DNA from: an uncultured Collinsella sp. | Lineage (GTDB): Bacteria > Actinomycetota > Coriobacteriia > Coriobacteriales > Coriobacteriaceae | Direction: 5' to 3' | DNA length: 34,047 nucleotides | NCBI GenBank assembly: GCA_958427895.1 | Contig: CAUADW010000014.1 | Span: forward strand, 1 to 34,047 | The notes under the pieces: generated by a model | Seen by the model: only the letters and a program-made list of their open reading frames with translations | Told to the model about the DNA's origin: nothing | The model's database searches: none | Shown: piece by piece, positions 1 to 9,234 of the stretch | Layout of the letters: each line of letters starts with the position of its first letter | Position numbering within the stretch: position 1 is the stretch's first letter | Program-made: the position numbers and the translations under genes

Positions 1-159
1 GCCGCGCGGCAAGGAGATATATTGCCAGACCGGAGGGGTCCCGTGGGCGGGAATCTGGGCGTACACATTTCCTACACATCTTGTGATCCGACTAACGTTT
101 GCCAGCCGTTAACTACCGCTCGCCGAGCATCTCTTTATATAAGGCAGTCTCATGGTTAA
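1..159 (+). CDS. Possible 3' end of a plus-strand reading frame cut by the window edge
   Basis: A plus-strand frame is open from the first base to a TAA at 157-159, about 52 codons, and ends in the residues ASLYIRQSHG. An AAGGAG at 11-16 lies 5 nt before an in-frame TTG at 22, so a 45-codon gene starting there is also possible. That ribosome site sits next to a small hairpin, GGCAA at 8-12 with TTGCC at 22-26. I recognise no family. The stop overlaps the stop region of the minus-strand phosphohexomutase, so the two would be convergent. It may be a chance frame in GC-rich DNA; low confidence. Confidence 0.25.
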   Translation, partial: AARQGDILPDRRGPVGGNLGVHISYTSCDPTNVCQPLTTARRASLYIRQSHG

Positions 160-1556
160 AGCGGATACGTCCCCCTAGCTAAAGCACAGCCAGCATCGAG
201 CAACTCATCACGTTCTTCCACCGAGAACCCCTCGGCGTAGACGCGCACCACCGGTTCGGTCCCGCTAGGACGGACCAGCAGCCACGTGTCATCCTCGAAT
301 GCCAAACGCAAGCCATCCATATGACTAACGTTTTGCGGCACCTTGCCACAAATCGACTTGGGGTTTACGCCCGGCAGCAGGGTTCGTAACGTTTCGGCAT
401 CTTCGGCCTCAAGGCGCAAATCGCGTCGACCGTAACTCGTCTTACCAAAACTATCCTCGAGTTGGTCGACCAGAACGCCTAAAGGCGCGTCCGTCTTTGC
501 CATAAGCTCACACAGAATCAGACAGGCGAGGATTCCATCGCGCTCGGGCATATGCGCGGCGATGCCGATACCACCGGCTTCTTCGCCGCCTATGAGGACG
601 CCGCCCTTCTTCATCTCTGCCGCTATATATTTGAAACCGACTGGTTTGACGGTCACGCGGCAGCCAAGCGCCTCGGCAATGCGACGCACGAGCGTCGAGC
701 ACGAAAGATTGACGACGACGCGCCCCTCCAAATTACGAAATTGAACCAAGTCGCCCAAAACGAGCGCCATGATCTGATGCGGATGTATATATCTGCCGCG
801 CTCGTCAACCGCGCCGATGCGGTCGGCGTCGCCGTCGGTCACCAGGCCAGCGCAAGCTCCGTCCTCGATAACCGTGCGCTCGCAAGCGTCCACCCACGGC
901 TCAACGGGGTCGGGGCAGATATCTTCTTGGTCAGACGCCTGCCCGGCGTGAATCTCGTGCGCCTCGACGCCAAGCTCGCGCAGCAAGTCGGCTAGATAGC
1001 CCTGGGCTGCACCGCCCATGGGATCGACGACCACGCGCAGGTGCGCGGCGCGGATGGCTTCGGCATCGACAAACGATGCCACCGCCTGCATATAGTCAGG
1101 AATAATATCCGCGGTGCGATATTGCCCTTCGATCCCCATTGGCTCGGGAGCCATGGTCTCTTCGAGCTCTTCGATGACATCCTGGTTGGCGGTCGAGCCG
1201 TCACCCATGCGAATCTTGAGGCACAGATAACCCTGCGGATGATGGGACCCCGTCACCATGAGCGCGCCGCACGCCTCACCGTCATAAGCCGCCGCCCACG
1301 TAAGGGCAGGGGTCGGAACAGGTCGCGAAGCGAGCACGGCGTCCAGCCCGTGCGCTGCTAGCACGCCCGCCGCAAGCTCAGCGAACTCGCTCGCCAGGGG
1401 CCGGGTGTCGAACCCTATATATACCGTTTTGCCCGGATTGGTCTTTTGCCACAACTCGCCGACGGCATCGGCGATACGGGCAACGTTATCGGCAGTAAAG
1501 TCCTCATCGACGCGAGCGCGCCAACCGTCAGTTCCAAAATGAATTATCGCGCACAC
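156..1556 (-). CDS. Phosphoglucomutase/phosphomannomutase family protein
   Basis: Phosphohexomutase of the alpha-D-phosphohexomutase superfamily, moving phosphate between C1 and C6 of a hexose in the cytoplasm; whether glucose, mannose or glucosamine phosphate is preferred cannot be read from sequence. All four family loops are present: the phosphoserine loop TGSHHP (residues 102-107, Ser104; usually TASHNP), the metal loop DGDADR (241-246), the sugar loop GGEEAGG (323-329) and the phosphate loop RPSGTEP (429-435). The 466-residue length is normal. The open frame extends upstream to 1640, but I chose GTG at 1556 because GTGAGG lies about 8 nt before it and the N-terminal motif HFGTDGWR follows at once, as in the family. 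It lies downstream of the homocysteine methyltransferase, separated by a terminator and a foldable leader. Confidence 0.93.
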   Translation of the reverse strand: MCAIIHFGTDGWRARVDEDFTADNVARIADAVGELWQKTNPGKTVYIGFDTRPLASEFAELAAGVLAAHGLDAVLASRPVPTPALTWAAAYDGEACGALMVTGSHHPQGYLCLKIRMGDGSTANQDVIEELEETMAPEPMGIEGQYRTADIIPDYMQAVASFVDAEAIRAAHLRVVVDPMGGAAQGYLADLLRELGVEAHEIHAGQASDQEDICPDPVEPWVDACERTVIEDGACAGLVTDGDADRIGAVDERGRYIHPHQIMALVLGDLVQFRNLEGRVVVNLSCSTLVRRIAEALGCRVTVKPVGFKYIAAEMKKGGVLIGGEEAGGIGIAAHMPERDGILACLILCELMAKTDAPLGVLVDQLEDSFGKTSYGRRDLRLEAEDAETLRTLLPGVNPKSICGKVPQNVSHMDGLRLAFEDDTWLLVRPSGTEPVVRVYAEGFSVEERDELLDAGCALARGTYPL

Positions 1557-1596
1557 GCGCAGACACCTCACAGTGTTTGGATCATGGTACGCATGG

Positions 1597-1623
1597 GGTA
1601 TACCCGCAACATGCACTCGGCAA
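1597..1623 (-). promoter_or_regulatory. Possible promoter of the phosphohexomutase gene
   Basis: On the minus strand TTGCCG (1623-1618) is followed 15 bp later by TATACC (1602-1597), about 40 nt before the proposed GTG start. The upstream gene ends in a good terminator at 1681-1709, so a promoter is needed here. Spacing is short and the -35 match is weak. The -10 sits inside the palindrome GGGTATACCC. Confidence 0.3.
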
Positions 1624-1672
1624 CCTGCCGGCACCAGCATTCACCATTTGGGCAAATGCTGCCGAGGACATG
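1610..1672 (-). promoter_or_regulatory. Foldable leader segment upstream of the phosphohexomutase
   Basis: A closing stem joins CATG..CTCGGCA and TGCCGAG..CATG (1610-1622 with 1660-1672; 11 pairs and a 2x2 internal loop). Inside it AGCATT (1636-1641) pairs with AATGCT (1655-1660), and CCATTTGGGCAAATG is itself nearly palindromic. It lies between a terminator and the next gene. I do not recognise a known riboswitch class. It could be an operator region or a transcript-end structure. Confidence 0.35.
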
Positions 1673-1680
1673 CAGGCAAT

Positions 1681-1709
1681 AAAAAAACCGCCCCGTATGG
1701 AGCGGTTTT
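1681..1709 (-). terminator. Intrinsic terminator after the homocysteine methyltransferase gene
   Basis: On the minus strand a stem AACCGC-x-CC pairs with its complement around a 4-nt loop with one mismatch (1684-1694 with 1699-1709). It is followed by a run of seven T (plus-strand A run from 1681). It begins 6 nt after the stop codon at 1715, so it ends that transcript. The plus-strand side also ends in TTTT. Confidence 0.85.
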
Positions 1710-1714
1710 ACCCT

Positions 1715-2608
1715 TTATATATCGAGCGCCTCGGCCATCGCTGCCGTAGTGATTGCCGTGGTTCCACAACAACTGCCCACCATTGCGGCGCCGGCATGTC
1801 TCCATTCGATGCATGCGCGCGCGAAAGCTTCGGGATTCTCGTGCCATACGGGGCCATCCTGAGTCTGGACCGGATCGCCTACGTTGGGACGCACCGTGAC
1901 GGGAGTAGTCGCCGATGCAACCATCCTGGGCACCGCCGCGTTCGCGGCCGCAAGCGAACAGCAATTAACACCAACCGAGTTTGCGCCGTGTTTTTCGGCG
2001 TACAAAACGGCTGCCTCGATGTTGAGGCCATCGCCCAACAGGTCGCCTTTATCGTCAACGACAAAACTCACCAGAACAGGCATGCCGTCGGCGGCATCTC
2101 GAGCGCCGGCAAGCATGGGCTGCAAATTACGGATAGACGTCACCGTCTCGATCAGCAGACCGTCAACGCCGGCATTGAGCAAGGCGTGCGCCTGTTCGCG
2201 CGCAATGCCTCGGATTTCACGATACTCGACAGAGTCCTCGGCAAACCACTCAATACCGATCGGACCCATCGAGCCCAGCAGCAGCTGAGGGTGCGCCTGG
2301 CGGGCATCGTCGACGGCCCCGCGATTGACCTCCGCCACGGACGGCGCAATCTGGTCGTGTTTGAGGGCATAGCTTGATGCCTGAAAGGTGTTGGTAATGA
2401 GCACCTGCGCGCCGGCGGCGACATACAAGCGATGGATACGAGAAACGGTCTGCGGCTCTGCCAGATTCCAAAACGCCGGTGGAATGTCGGCGGCATCGTA
2501 CTCACTCAACAGAACACTGCCCATGGGGCCCTGCGCCAACAAGGTCTCGCTCGACAAGCGGCGCGTAAGTTCCTCGGCACCAAAGCGGTTGTAATAACTC
2601 GTATCCAT
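1715..2608 (-). CDS. mmuM: Homocysteine S-methyltransferase family protein
   Basis: Zinc-dependent methyltransferase of the Pfam S-methyl_trans family, which moves a methyl group from a donor such as S-methylmethionine to homocysteine to give methionine. The three zinc cysteines are visible: Cys216 in GVNC and the pair Cys280-Cys281 in GSCCGT. LITNTF (70-75) is the conserved second strand of the TIM barrel. At 297 residues it is a stand-alone enzyme; it lacks the folate and cobalamin domains of MetH. ATG at 2608 is preceded by GGGATATAT, a modest ribosome site. It starts 10 nt after the stop of the DtxR/MntR-type regulator, so the two are probably cotranscribed. The methyl donor is inferred only from family, so the symbol is tentative. 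Confidence 0.88.
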   Translation of the reverse strand: MDTSYYNRFGAEELTRRLSSETLLAQGPMGSVLLSEYDAADIPPAFWNLAEPQTVSRIHRLYVAAGAQVLITNTFQASSYALKHDQIAPSVAEVNRGAVDDARQAHPQLLLGSMGPIGIEWFAEDSVEYREIRGIAREQAHALLNAGVDGLLIETVTSIRNLQPMLAGARDAADGMPVLVSFVVDDKGDLLGDGLNIEAAVLYAEKHGANSVGVNCCSLAAANAAVPRMVASATTPVTVRPNVGDPVQTQDGPVWHENPEAFARACIEWRHAGAAMVGSCCGTTAITTAAMAEALDI

Positions 2609-2618
2609 ATATATCCCG

Positions 2619-3041
2619 CTATTCCTCGACGCTGATTCCCTGCTTTTCGAGATAGGCGAGCCAGCGGCTCATCGTGTCCTCGGATAGCGCATGCTCCATC
2701 ATGCAGGCCTCGGAATCGGCTCGCTCAAATTCGACACCGAGCTCCTGAACCAAAAACGTGCGGATGAGGCGATGACGGTACCAGATAGCCGTGCCAACCT
2801 CGCGGCCGCGATCGGTCAGGATCACCTTGCCGTAGTGCGATTGCTCGACAAGCTCGGATGCCTTGAGCGCCGAAACCGCTTTATTGACCGATGCCTTGGA
2901 GACGCCAAGGCGCTGCGCGATGTCGACCGATCGCACGCCGTTGGTTTCCCCCTCTTCGCTTTCAATGCGAACCATGCACTCCAAGTAGTCTTCGTTCGCC
3001 ACCGTCAGATGTAGTTCGCGCGAGCTATTTGTCGTATCCAT
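2619..3041 (-). CDS. DtxR/MntR-family metal-dependent transcriptional regulator
   Basis: Metalloregulator that binds DNA when loaded with divalent metal. Residues 15-80 form the N-terminal winged helix (DIAQRLGVSKASVNKAV is the helix-turn-helix) and 85-140 the dimer and metal domain. Candidate ligands are Asp18, Glu21, His90, Glu111, Cys113, Glu116 and His117. Asp18/Glu21 resemble the manganese sensor MntR, whereas the EACxxEH motif with Cys113 resembles the iron sensor DtxR, so metal preference is uncertain. At 140 residues it lacks the SH3-like third domain of DtxR. ATG at 3041 is preferred over the upstream in-frame ATG at 3062 because GGAAG lies just ahead of it. It is divergent from pepT across a perfect palindrome and precedes the homocysteine methyltransferase. 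Confidence 0.9.
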   Translation of the reverse strand: MDTTNSSRELHLTVANEDYLECMVRIESEEGETNGVRSVDIAQRLGVSKASVNKAVSALKASELVEQSHYGKVILTDRGREVGTAIWYRHRLIRTFLVQELGVEFERADSEACMMEHALSEDTMSRWLAYLEKQGISVEE

Positions 3042-3072
3042 GATCTTCCGTCCCTTCTGCATTCAATGGCTG

Positions 3073-3123
3073 ATTCTACCCCATCCAAGCGTCGTGGTAT
3101 GCCGTGGCATACCGTGCTAGAGT
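3073..3123. promoter_or_regulatory. Divergent promoters with an 18-bp palindromic operator
   Basis: GGTATGCC (3096-3103) and GGCATACC (3106-3113) form a perfect inverted repeat around GT. For the minus-strand regulator a -10 TAGAAT is at 3078-3073, which places its -35 on the palindrome edge (17-bp spacer). For pepT an extended -10, TGC-TAGAGT, ends at 3123 and its -35 window also falls on the palindrome. The layout suggests one site controls both directions, most simply autoregulation by the DtxR/MntR-type protein. The -35 hexamers are poor. Confidence 0.6.
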
Positions 3124-3161
3124 TCTTGTTGCACACGACGACCAAGATTGGAGCGGTCTTT

Positions 3162-4409
3162 ATGGAAAACACCACCACGAGCCCCGATGTCCTCGAGCGC
3201 TTTTTGCGCTACGTCCAGATCAACACGCAGTCCGAGGATGCAAACTGCGACCAGGTACCCTCGAGCGCCGTTCAGTTTGACCTTGCCAACGTGCTGGCTG
3301 AAGAGCTGCGCGAGCTTGGTGCGGAAGATGCCTACGTGACCGAGCACGCCTATGTCTGCGCGCATATCCCCGCAAGTGCGGGCGCTGAGGACAAGCCCGC
3401 CCTGGGCCTGATCGCCCATCTCGATACCACCGAAGTTGCACCGGGCGCCGGCGTGAAGCCGCACATCGTACACTACGAAGGCGGCGACCTGGTCTGCGGC
3501 ACGGTTGACGGTAAGCCCGTTGCCATGAGTACCGCCAAGCTTCCCGCCCTGAACGACCTCGCGGGTGAGGACCTGGTCTGCAGCGATGGCACCACGCTGC
3601 TGGGCGCGGACGACAAGGCAGGCGTCGCCGAGATCATGTCGCTTGTCGCGCGTATCGCTCAGGACCCTTCTTTGCCCCATCCCGCACTCGGCATTTGCTT
3701 CTGCCCTGACGAGGAAATCGGCCACGGAGCCGAGCTGTTGGATATCGCTACCTTTGGCTGCAAGTACGCCTACACGGTCGACGGCGGCCCCATCGGCGAG
3801 CTGGAGTGGGAGTGCTTTAACGCCGCCGAGGCGACCGTCCGCTTTGAGGGCCAGTCCATCCACCCGGGCGACGCTAAGGGCCGTATGGTCAACGCAGGCA
3901 ATCTGTTCTGCGACTTCAACGCGTTGCTCCCCTACGCGCAGCGCCCGGAGTATACGGAAGGCTACGAGGGCTTTTATCACCTTGAGGGTGTATCTGCGAC
4001 CGTCGATCACGCCACAGCGCGCTATATCGTCCGCGACCATGACGCCGCCAAGTTCCAGCAGAAACTCGACCTTATTGATGCCGCCGCCTCGATGCTCAAC
4101 CAGCGTCTGGGTGAGGAGCGCGTGACGGTCGAGATTAAGCAGCAGTATCGAAATATGGCCGAGATCGTTCGTGACTATCCCGAGCTTATTGATGTTGCCA
4201 AGGAAGCCTACCTTGCCTGCGGCGTTGAGCCCCAAGTGCTGCCGATTCGCGGCGGCACCGACGGCGCCCAGCTGTCGTTCCGCGGTCTGCCCTGCCCCAA
4301 CCTTTCCACGGGCGGCTACTGCTACCACGGCGTCAACGAGTTTGTCCCGGTCAGCTCGCTCGTCAAGATGACCGACGTCCTCCAGGAACTCGTCGCCCGC
4401 TTCGCATAA
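3162..4409 (+). CDS. pepT: Peptidase T (tripeptide aminopeptidase)
   Basis: M20B zinc aminopeptidase that removes the N-terminal residue of tripeptides in the cytoplasm. Two-zinc ligands line up with Salmonella PepT: His86 and Asp88 in AHLDTT, bridging Asp150 in LGADDKAG, Glu184/Glu185 in CPDEEIGHG, Asp207 in TVDGGP and His389 in YCYHGVNE. Residues 215-320 form the lid domain. The 415-residue length is normal. The frame is open from 3066, but ATG at 3162 is chosen because TTGGAG lies about 8 nt upstream and the protein then starts like the family. It stands alone, divergent from the metalloregulator, and ends in a strong terminator. Confidence 0.95.
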   Translation: MENTTTSPDVLERFLRYVQINTQSEDANCDQVPSSAVQFDLANVLAEELRELGAEDAYVTEHAYVCAHIPASAGAEDKPALGLIAHLDTTEVAPGAGVKPHIVHYEGGDLVCGTVDGKPVAMSTAKLPALNDLAGEDLVCSDGTTLLGADDKAGVAEIMSLVARIAQDPSLPHPALGICFCPDEEIGHGAELLDIATFGCKYAYTVDGGPIGELEWECFNAAEATVRFEGQSIHPGDAKGRMVNAGNLFCDFNALLPYAQRPEYTEGYEGFYHLEGVSATVDHATARYIVRDHDAAKFQQKLDLIDAAASMLNQRLGEERVTVEIKQQYRNMAEIVRDYPELIDVAKEAYLACGVEPQVLPIRGGTDGAQLSFRGLPCPNLSTGGYCYHGVNEFVPVSSLVKMTDVLQELVARFA

Positions 4410-4436
4410 GCCTAGCTGCACAACCCTAAAAGAGAA

Positions 4437-4475
4437 ATCGCCCCGTCCTCACCAGAGAACGGGGCGATTATTTTT
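4437..4475 (+). terminator. Intrinsic terminator of pepT
   Basis: ATCGCCCCGT (4437-4446) pairs perfectly with ACGGGGCGAT (4459-4468) around a 12-nt loop and is followed by TATTTTT. It begins 27 nt after the pepT stop codon. Confidence 0.92.
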
Positions 4476-4602
4476 GGTGCAATGAGGACAGGTTGACGCG
4501 CGCAGCCTCTTGACGCAGGGAGTGTCCCCAAGTGCCAAATGCCGCAAGAGTGTCCCCTTTGACTAGTCATTTAAGAACGTCCCCAACGACTACCACTACA
4601 CA

Positions 4603-4769
4603 GCATCGCAGGTTGAGCCAACGTCAGCGAGCGTCGCCCAAGGCGGACAAGTTGGCATGAAAAAGGCAGGGCATTGACCTTCTGGTCATGCCCTGCCTTT
4701 TGAATGACAAATTGTCGCCTTGGACGGCGCGCAGCGTCGGCCGGTCCGCCGTTCGGTAGGACGGCGGAA
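4603..4769. repeat. Structured intergenic element, copy A
   Basis: One of four copies of a nested-stem element. The P2 arm CGcCCAAGGCG-[G]-ACAA (from about 4632) pairs with TTGT-CGCCTTGGaCG (to about 4727) and carries a bulged purine. The inner P4 hairpin AAAAGGCAGGGCAT pairs with its exact complement around GACC-TTCT-GGTC, with one bulged T. P5 is CCGCCGT with ACGGCGG (4757-4767) around a loop containing GGTA. It ends at the base before the stop codon (4770-4772) of the minus-strand LCP gene, so in that gene's transcript it would follow the stop directly. The 5' boundary is the least certain, because this copy starts GCATCGC where the others have GCCGATG. Confidence 0.8.
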
Positions 4770-5999
4770 CTAGTAGGAGTAGCCGTTGCCGTCGCCGGTG
4801 GGCTCTTCGTAGTAGTCCGAATCGCTCGAATCGCTTGAGTCATCGGAATCGTCAGAGCTGACCGATGAGGTTGCGGTACCGTTTGCGTAGTCGTCAGACG
4901 TGTTGTTGTTCAGGTCGCCGATCGTAGAGCTGGAACCGTCGGAAAGGCCCATGGTGTTGGGACCCTTGGGGTCCTTGCCGGCGTCGACGCGCTCCATCAT
5001 TTCCTTGAGCTCGTCCTCGTAGACAAAGACGTAGCTCACACCGTCGATCATGGTGCTGTCGTCGGCGTACGAGGGCAGGTTGGCCGAGTAGATACCGTCG
5101 ACATCCATACCGCGCATGGCGTTGACCGTAGCCACGATATCCTGAACGCTCATATCGGTTACGAGCATATCGGACAGCGAATTAACCAGGCCAAAGATCT
5201 TCGTGGCATCGAAGTTATTGAGAATCTGGTTGGCAAGGGCGCCAAGCACCTGACGCTGGTGGCGCATGCGCGTGTAATCGCCGTCGGCATAGGTGTAGCG
5301 GCAGCGGGCATAGGTAAGGGCGGTGGCACCGTCCATATGCTGCTGGCCAGCGGTAATCTTAATATCCAGGTGCTCGGGGTCGTCAACATCATCGGTTGCG
5401 TTAATGTCGATACCGCCAACCGAATCAATCAGCGCCTGCATACCGTCGAAGCTGACCTCGGCATAGTGGGAAATCTGAACACCGCACAGCTCGTTGACCG
5501 CCTCGACCATGGCCTCGGCGCCGCCAACGGTATGGCAGGCGTTGATCTTCATGGTCTCGCCCTTGTACTCGACCTTGGTGTCGCGCGGAACGGAAATGAG
5601 CGTCGCCTGCTTTTGCGTGGGGTCGATGCGTGCCAGGATAATCGAGTCGGCACGATACGTATCCTCGCCCGGACGGCCGTCGGTGCCAAGAAGCAGCACG
5701 TAGAACGGATCCTTTGCCTCATCGGTGTCAACCAGAACCCGGCGCAGATTGTCGGTAATGACATTGGAATCGCCGAGCTTGCCCATAATGGTGGCAAACC
5801 ACAGGCCGGCAGCGGTAGTGGCACTCAGCAGCACGCCAAGCACGACAATGAGCGCGACGTGACGAATCGTGTGGCTACGACGACGTTGACGAGCGCGCTC
5901 GGAATAGCGAGCCACGTTATCGCGACTGTAGATCTTGGCCTGCGCACCAGTTGAGGGTCTTCGGGCGGTGGTATCCGCGAGGGGCTTTTTATTAAACAT
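4770..5999 (-). CDS. LytR-CpsA-Psr (LCP) family cell-wall glycopolymer transferase
   Basis: Membrane-anchored LCP enzyme; the family attaches wall teichoic acid-like or other phosphate-linked glycopolymers to peptidoglycan outside the cell. A basic cytoplasmic N-terminus (residues 1-46, many Arg) is followed by one membrane helix (about 48-70) and the LCP domain (about 100-260), with the typical LLLGTDGRPGEDTYRADS, SVPRDT and YARCRYTYADGDYTRMRHQ stretches holding the conserved Arg and Asp residues. The last 60 residues are a Ser/Asp/Glu-rich tail of low complexity, likely disordered in the wall. ATG at 5999 is used; an in-frame TTG lies two codons upstream. It follows murA by 12 nt and is surely cotranscribed with it. 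Copy A of the structured repeat begins right after its stop. Confidence 0.92.
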   Translation of the reverse strand: MFNKKPLADTTARRPSTGAQAKIYSRDNVARYSERARQRRRSHTIRHVALIVVLGVLLSATTAAGLWFATIMGKLGDSNVITDNLRRVLVDTDEAKDPFYVLLLGTDGRPGEDTYRADSIILARIDPTQKQATLISVPRDTKVEYKGETMKINACHTVGGAEAMVEAVNELCGVQISHYAEVSFDGMQALIDSVGGIDINATDDVDDPEHLDIKITAGQQHMDGATALTYARCRYTYADGDYTRMRHQRQVLGALANQILNNFDATKIFGLVNSLSDMLVTDMSVQDIVATVNAMRGMDVDGIYSANLPSYADDSTMIDGVSYVFVYEDELKEMMERVDAGKDPKGPNTMGLSDGSSSTIGDLNNNTSDDYANGTATSSVSSDDSDDSSDSSDSDYYEEPTGDGNGYSY

Positions 6000-6011
6000 A
6001 GGCAACCTGTA

Positions 6012-7295
6012 TTAGTAGATGACGGGATCGGGGACGGTAGCATGCTCGACATGCGCGCCGAGCGCCTGCAGCTTTTCGACAAACTGCTCGTAGCCGCGCT
6101 TGATGTGATGGATGGCCGAAACCTCGGTCGTCCCGTCGGCGATCAAGCCCGCTACGACGAGGGCCGCTCCGCCACGCAGATCGGGCGAGGTAACCTGTGC
6201 ACCCGAGAAGCCCTTGACGCCATGAATCATGGCATGATGGCTCTCGATACGAATGTCGGCACCCATGCGCACCAGCTCAGAGGCAAACATAAAGCGATTC
6301 TCGAAGATATTTTCGGTAATAACGGAACTGCCGTCGGCAAGGGCGGAGAGCACCATAATCTGCGCCTGCATGTCGGTCGGGAAACCGGGGAACGGAAGCG
6401 TCTGGATGTCGACCGGCTTGATACGCTCGGCACGCCTCACATGGACGCCATCTTCGACGCGCTCGCAGTCGATACCCATGAGCTCCATCTTCTTGAGCAC
6501 CATGCCCAAGTGAATGGGGCAAAAACCCGTGACGTCGACACCGCGATCGTCGGCCATCAACGCACCGGCAACGATAAAGGTACCGGCCTCGATGCGGTCG
6601 CCCACCACGCGATGGGTAACGGGATGGAGCTCTTCCACGCCTTCGATAGTCACGACGGGCGTACCGGCGCCAACAATCTTGGCGCCCATCTCGTTGAGCA
6701 TGTTAGCGAGATCGACGATCTCGGGCTCGCGGGCGGCATTATCGATAACCGTGGTGCCCTGTGCGCGCACAGAGGCCATGATGAGGTTCTCGGTCGCACC
6801 GACGCTGGCGAACTCGAGCGTGACGGTGGTACCGCGCAGACCTTGGGGCGCATTAGCGTTGATGTAACCGTGGGCGGTATCGAACTCAACGCCCAGGGCC
6901 TCAAGACCAAGAATGTGCATATCGATCTTGCGAGCACCCAGGTTGCAGCCGCCGGGCATGGCAATTTTGGCGCGATGGAAGCGGCCCAGCAAGGGTCCCA
7001 TGACGGCGGTGGAAGCGCGCATCTTGGCAACGAGCTCGTAGGGGGCCTCCCATGAATCGACCTGAGAGGTATCAATCTCGAGCGTGTGTTCGTCGAGAAC
7101 ATCGATCGTAGCGCCCATGCCTTTGAGCACCTTGCCCATCACGTGGACATCGGAAATATCGGGCACGTTCTGCAGCGTCGTCTTGCCCGGCGCCAGAAGC
7201 GTTGCCGCCATGAGTTTGAGCGCGGAGTTCTTGGCGCCCGAAACGGGCACGGAGCCTCCGATGGCGTGGCCACCCTCAACGCGGATAATATCCAA
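6012..7295 (-). CDS. murA: UDP-N-acetylglucosamine 1-carboxyvinyltransferase
   Basis: First committed step of peptidoglycan synthesis: transfers enolpyruvate from PEP to UDP-GlcNAc in the cytoplasm. Lys22-Asn23 in SGAKNSALK and the catalytic loop PGGCNLGARKID, with Cys117, are intact; that Cys is the target of fosfomycin in the family. The 427-residue length is normal for this inside-out alpha/beta barrel. The start is a TTG at 7295, supported by AAGGG about 8 nt upstream and by the N-terminus MDIIRVEGG. It is the first gene of a two-gene unit with the LCP protein, and is separated from the upstream ATP synthase operon by a strong terminator. Confidence 0.96.
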   Translation of the reverse strand: MDIIRVEGGHAIGGSVPVSGAKNSALKLMAATLLAPGKTTLQNVPDISDVHVMGKVLKGMGATIDVLDEHTLEIDTSQVDSWEAPYELVAKMRASTAVMGPLLGRFHRAKIAMPGGCNLGARKIDMHILGLEALGVEFDTAHGYINANAPQGLRGTTVTLEFASVGATENLIMASVRAQGTTVIDNAAREPEIVDLANMLNEMGAKIVGAGTPVVTIEGVEELHPVTHRVVGDRIEAGTFIVAGALMADDRGVDVTGFCPIHLGMVLKKMELMGIDCERVEDGVHVRRAERIKPVDIQTLPFPGFPTDMQAQIMVLSALADGSSVITENIFENRFMFASELVRMGADIRIESHHAMIHGVKGFSGAQVTSPDLRGGAALVVAGLIADGTTEVSAIHHIKRGYEQFVEKLQALGAHVEHATVPDPVIY

Positions 7296-7308
7296 GGTCT
7301 ACCCTTTC

Positions 7309-7347
7309 AAAAAGCATGCCCGGGGTGGCTGGGCCATCCCGGGCATG
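7309..7347 (-). terminator. Intrinsic terminator of the ATP synthase operon
   Basis: On the minus strand CATGCCCGGG (7347-7338) pairs perfectly with CCCGGGCATG (7324-7315) and is followed by CTTTTTG. It lies between the atpC stop (7384) and the murA start (7295), so murA needs its own promoter or readthrough. Confidence 0.88.
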
Positions 7348-7383
7348 ATGTGTTCGCAAATGGTCGAACGCTAAATCGTTTGA

Positions 7384-7776
7384 CTATTGGGCAAGCTTGA
7401 GCTTACACCATGCGATTTCATTATAGAGGTAGGCGCGGCGTGCATCATCCTCCGACAAATTACCCAGCTTCTCTTCAAAACCTTGAATATCAGCTTTAAG
7501 CTTGTCGGCATCGACGGTCGCCAAATCGCAAGCGCGCTCGGCGAGAACGGTCACGACATCGTCCGCAACCTGGGCATAGCCGCCGGCCACGGCAAACGTG
7601 TGGTCGACAGTGCCCATGGCCTTATCGGAAACGCGAACGTAACCGCGGTCGATCGTGCAGATCTCGCTGGAGTGAGCAGGCAGAACGCCAAACTCGCCAT
7701 CCGTGGACGGAATCGACACAAACGCAGCGTCGCCCTCATAGGCGCAGCTCACGGGGCACACGATGCGGATACGCAT
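7384..7776 (-). CDS. atpC: ATP synthase F1 epsilon subunit
   Basis: Rotor subunit of F1 that couples the gamma stalk to the c ring and can inhibit ATP hydrolysis. Residues 1-85 form the beta sandwich (PSTDGEFGVLPAHSSE is the family signature near residues 23-38) and 90-130 the two C-terminal helices. At 130 residues it is of usual length. ATG at 7776 lies 3 nt after the atpD stop. It is the last gene of the atp operon and is followed by a terminator. Confidence 0.94.
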   Translation of the reverse strand: MRIRIVCPVSCAYEGDAAFVSIPSTDGEFGVLPAHSSEICTIDRGYVRVSDKAMGTVDHTFAVAGGYAQVADDVVTVLAERACDLATVDADKLKADIQGFEEKLGNLSEDDARRAYLYNEIAWCKLKLAQ

Positions 7777-7779
7777 AAC

Positions 7780-9233
<1,454 letters not shown>

Positions 9234-9234
<1 letters not shown>

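Larger units (their letters stand above)
4410..4769. other. Gene-free stretch between pepT and the LCP gene
   Basis: Besides the pepT terminator this 360-nt stretch is built of repeats. GGGAGTGTCCCCAAGTGCC at 4518-4536 recurs almost identically at 33272-33290. A 34-nt segment at 4559-4592, starting TTGACTAGTCA, is the reverse complement of one half of the palindrome at 33199-33254. The structured element copy A fills 4603-4769. I see no gene. Confidence 0.7.

Noticed and set aside
111..155. A frameshifted tail of the phosphohexomutase (shifted frame reads NHETALYKEMLGER)
   Set aside because: The in-frame end after the phosphate loop already has normal family length, so a lost tail is not needed. 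The GGGGG run nearby could allow a slip but nothing proves it.
3117..4421. A 434-codon minus-strand frame opposite pepT
   Set aside because: PepT has all its zinc ligands; the antisense product is low-complexity and unknown.
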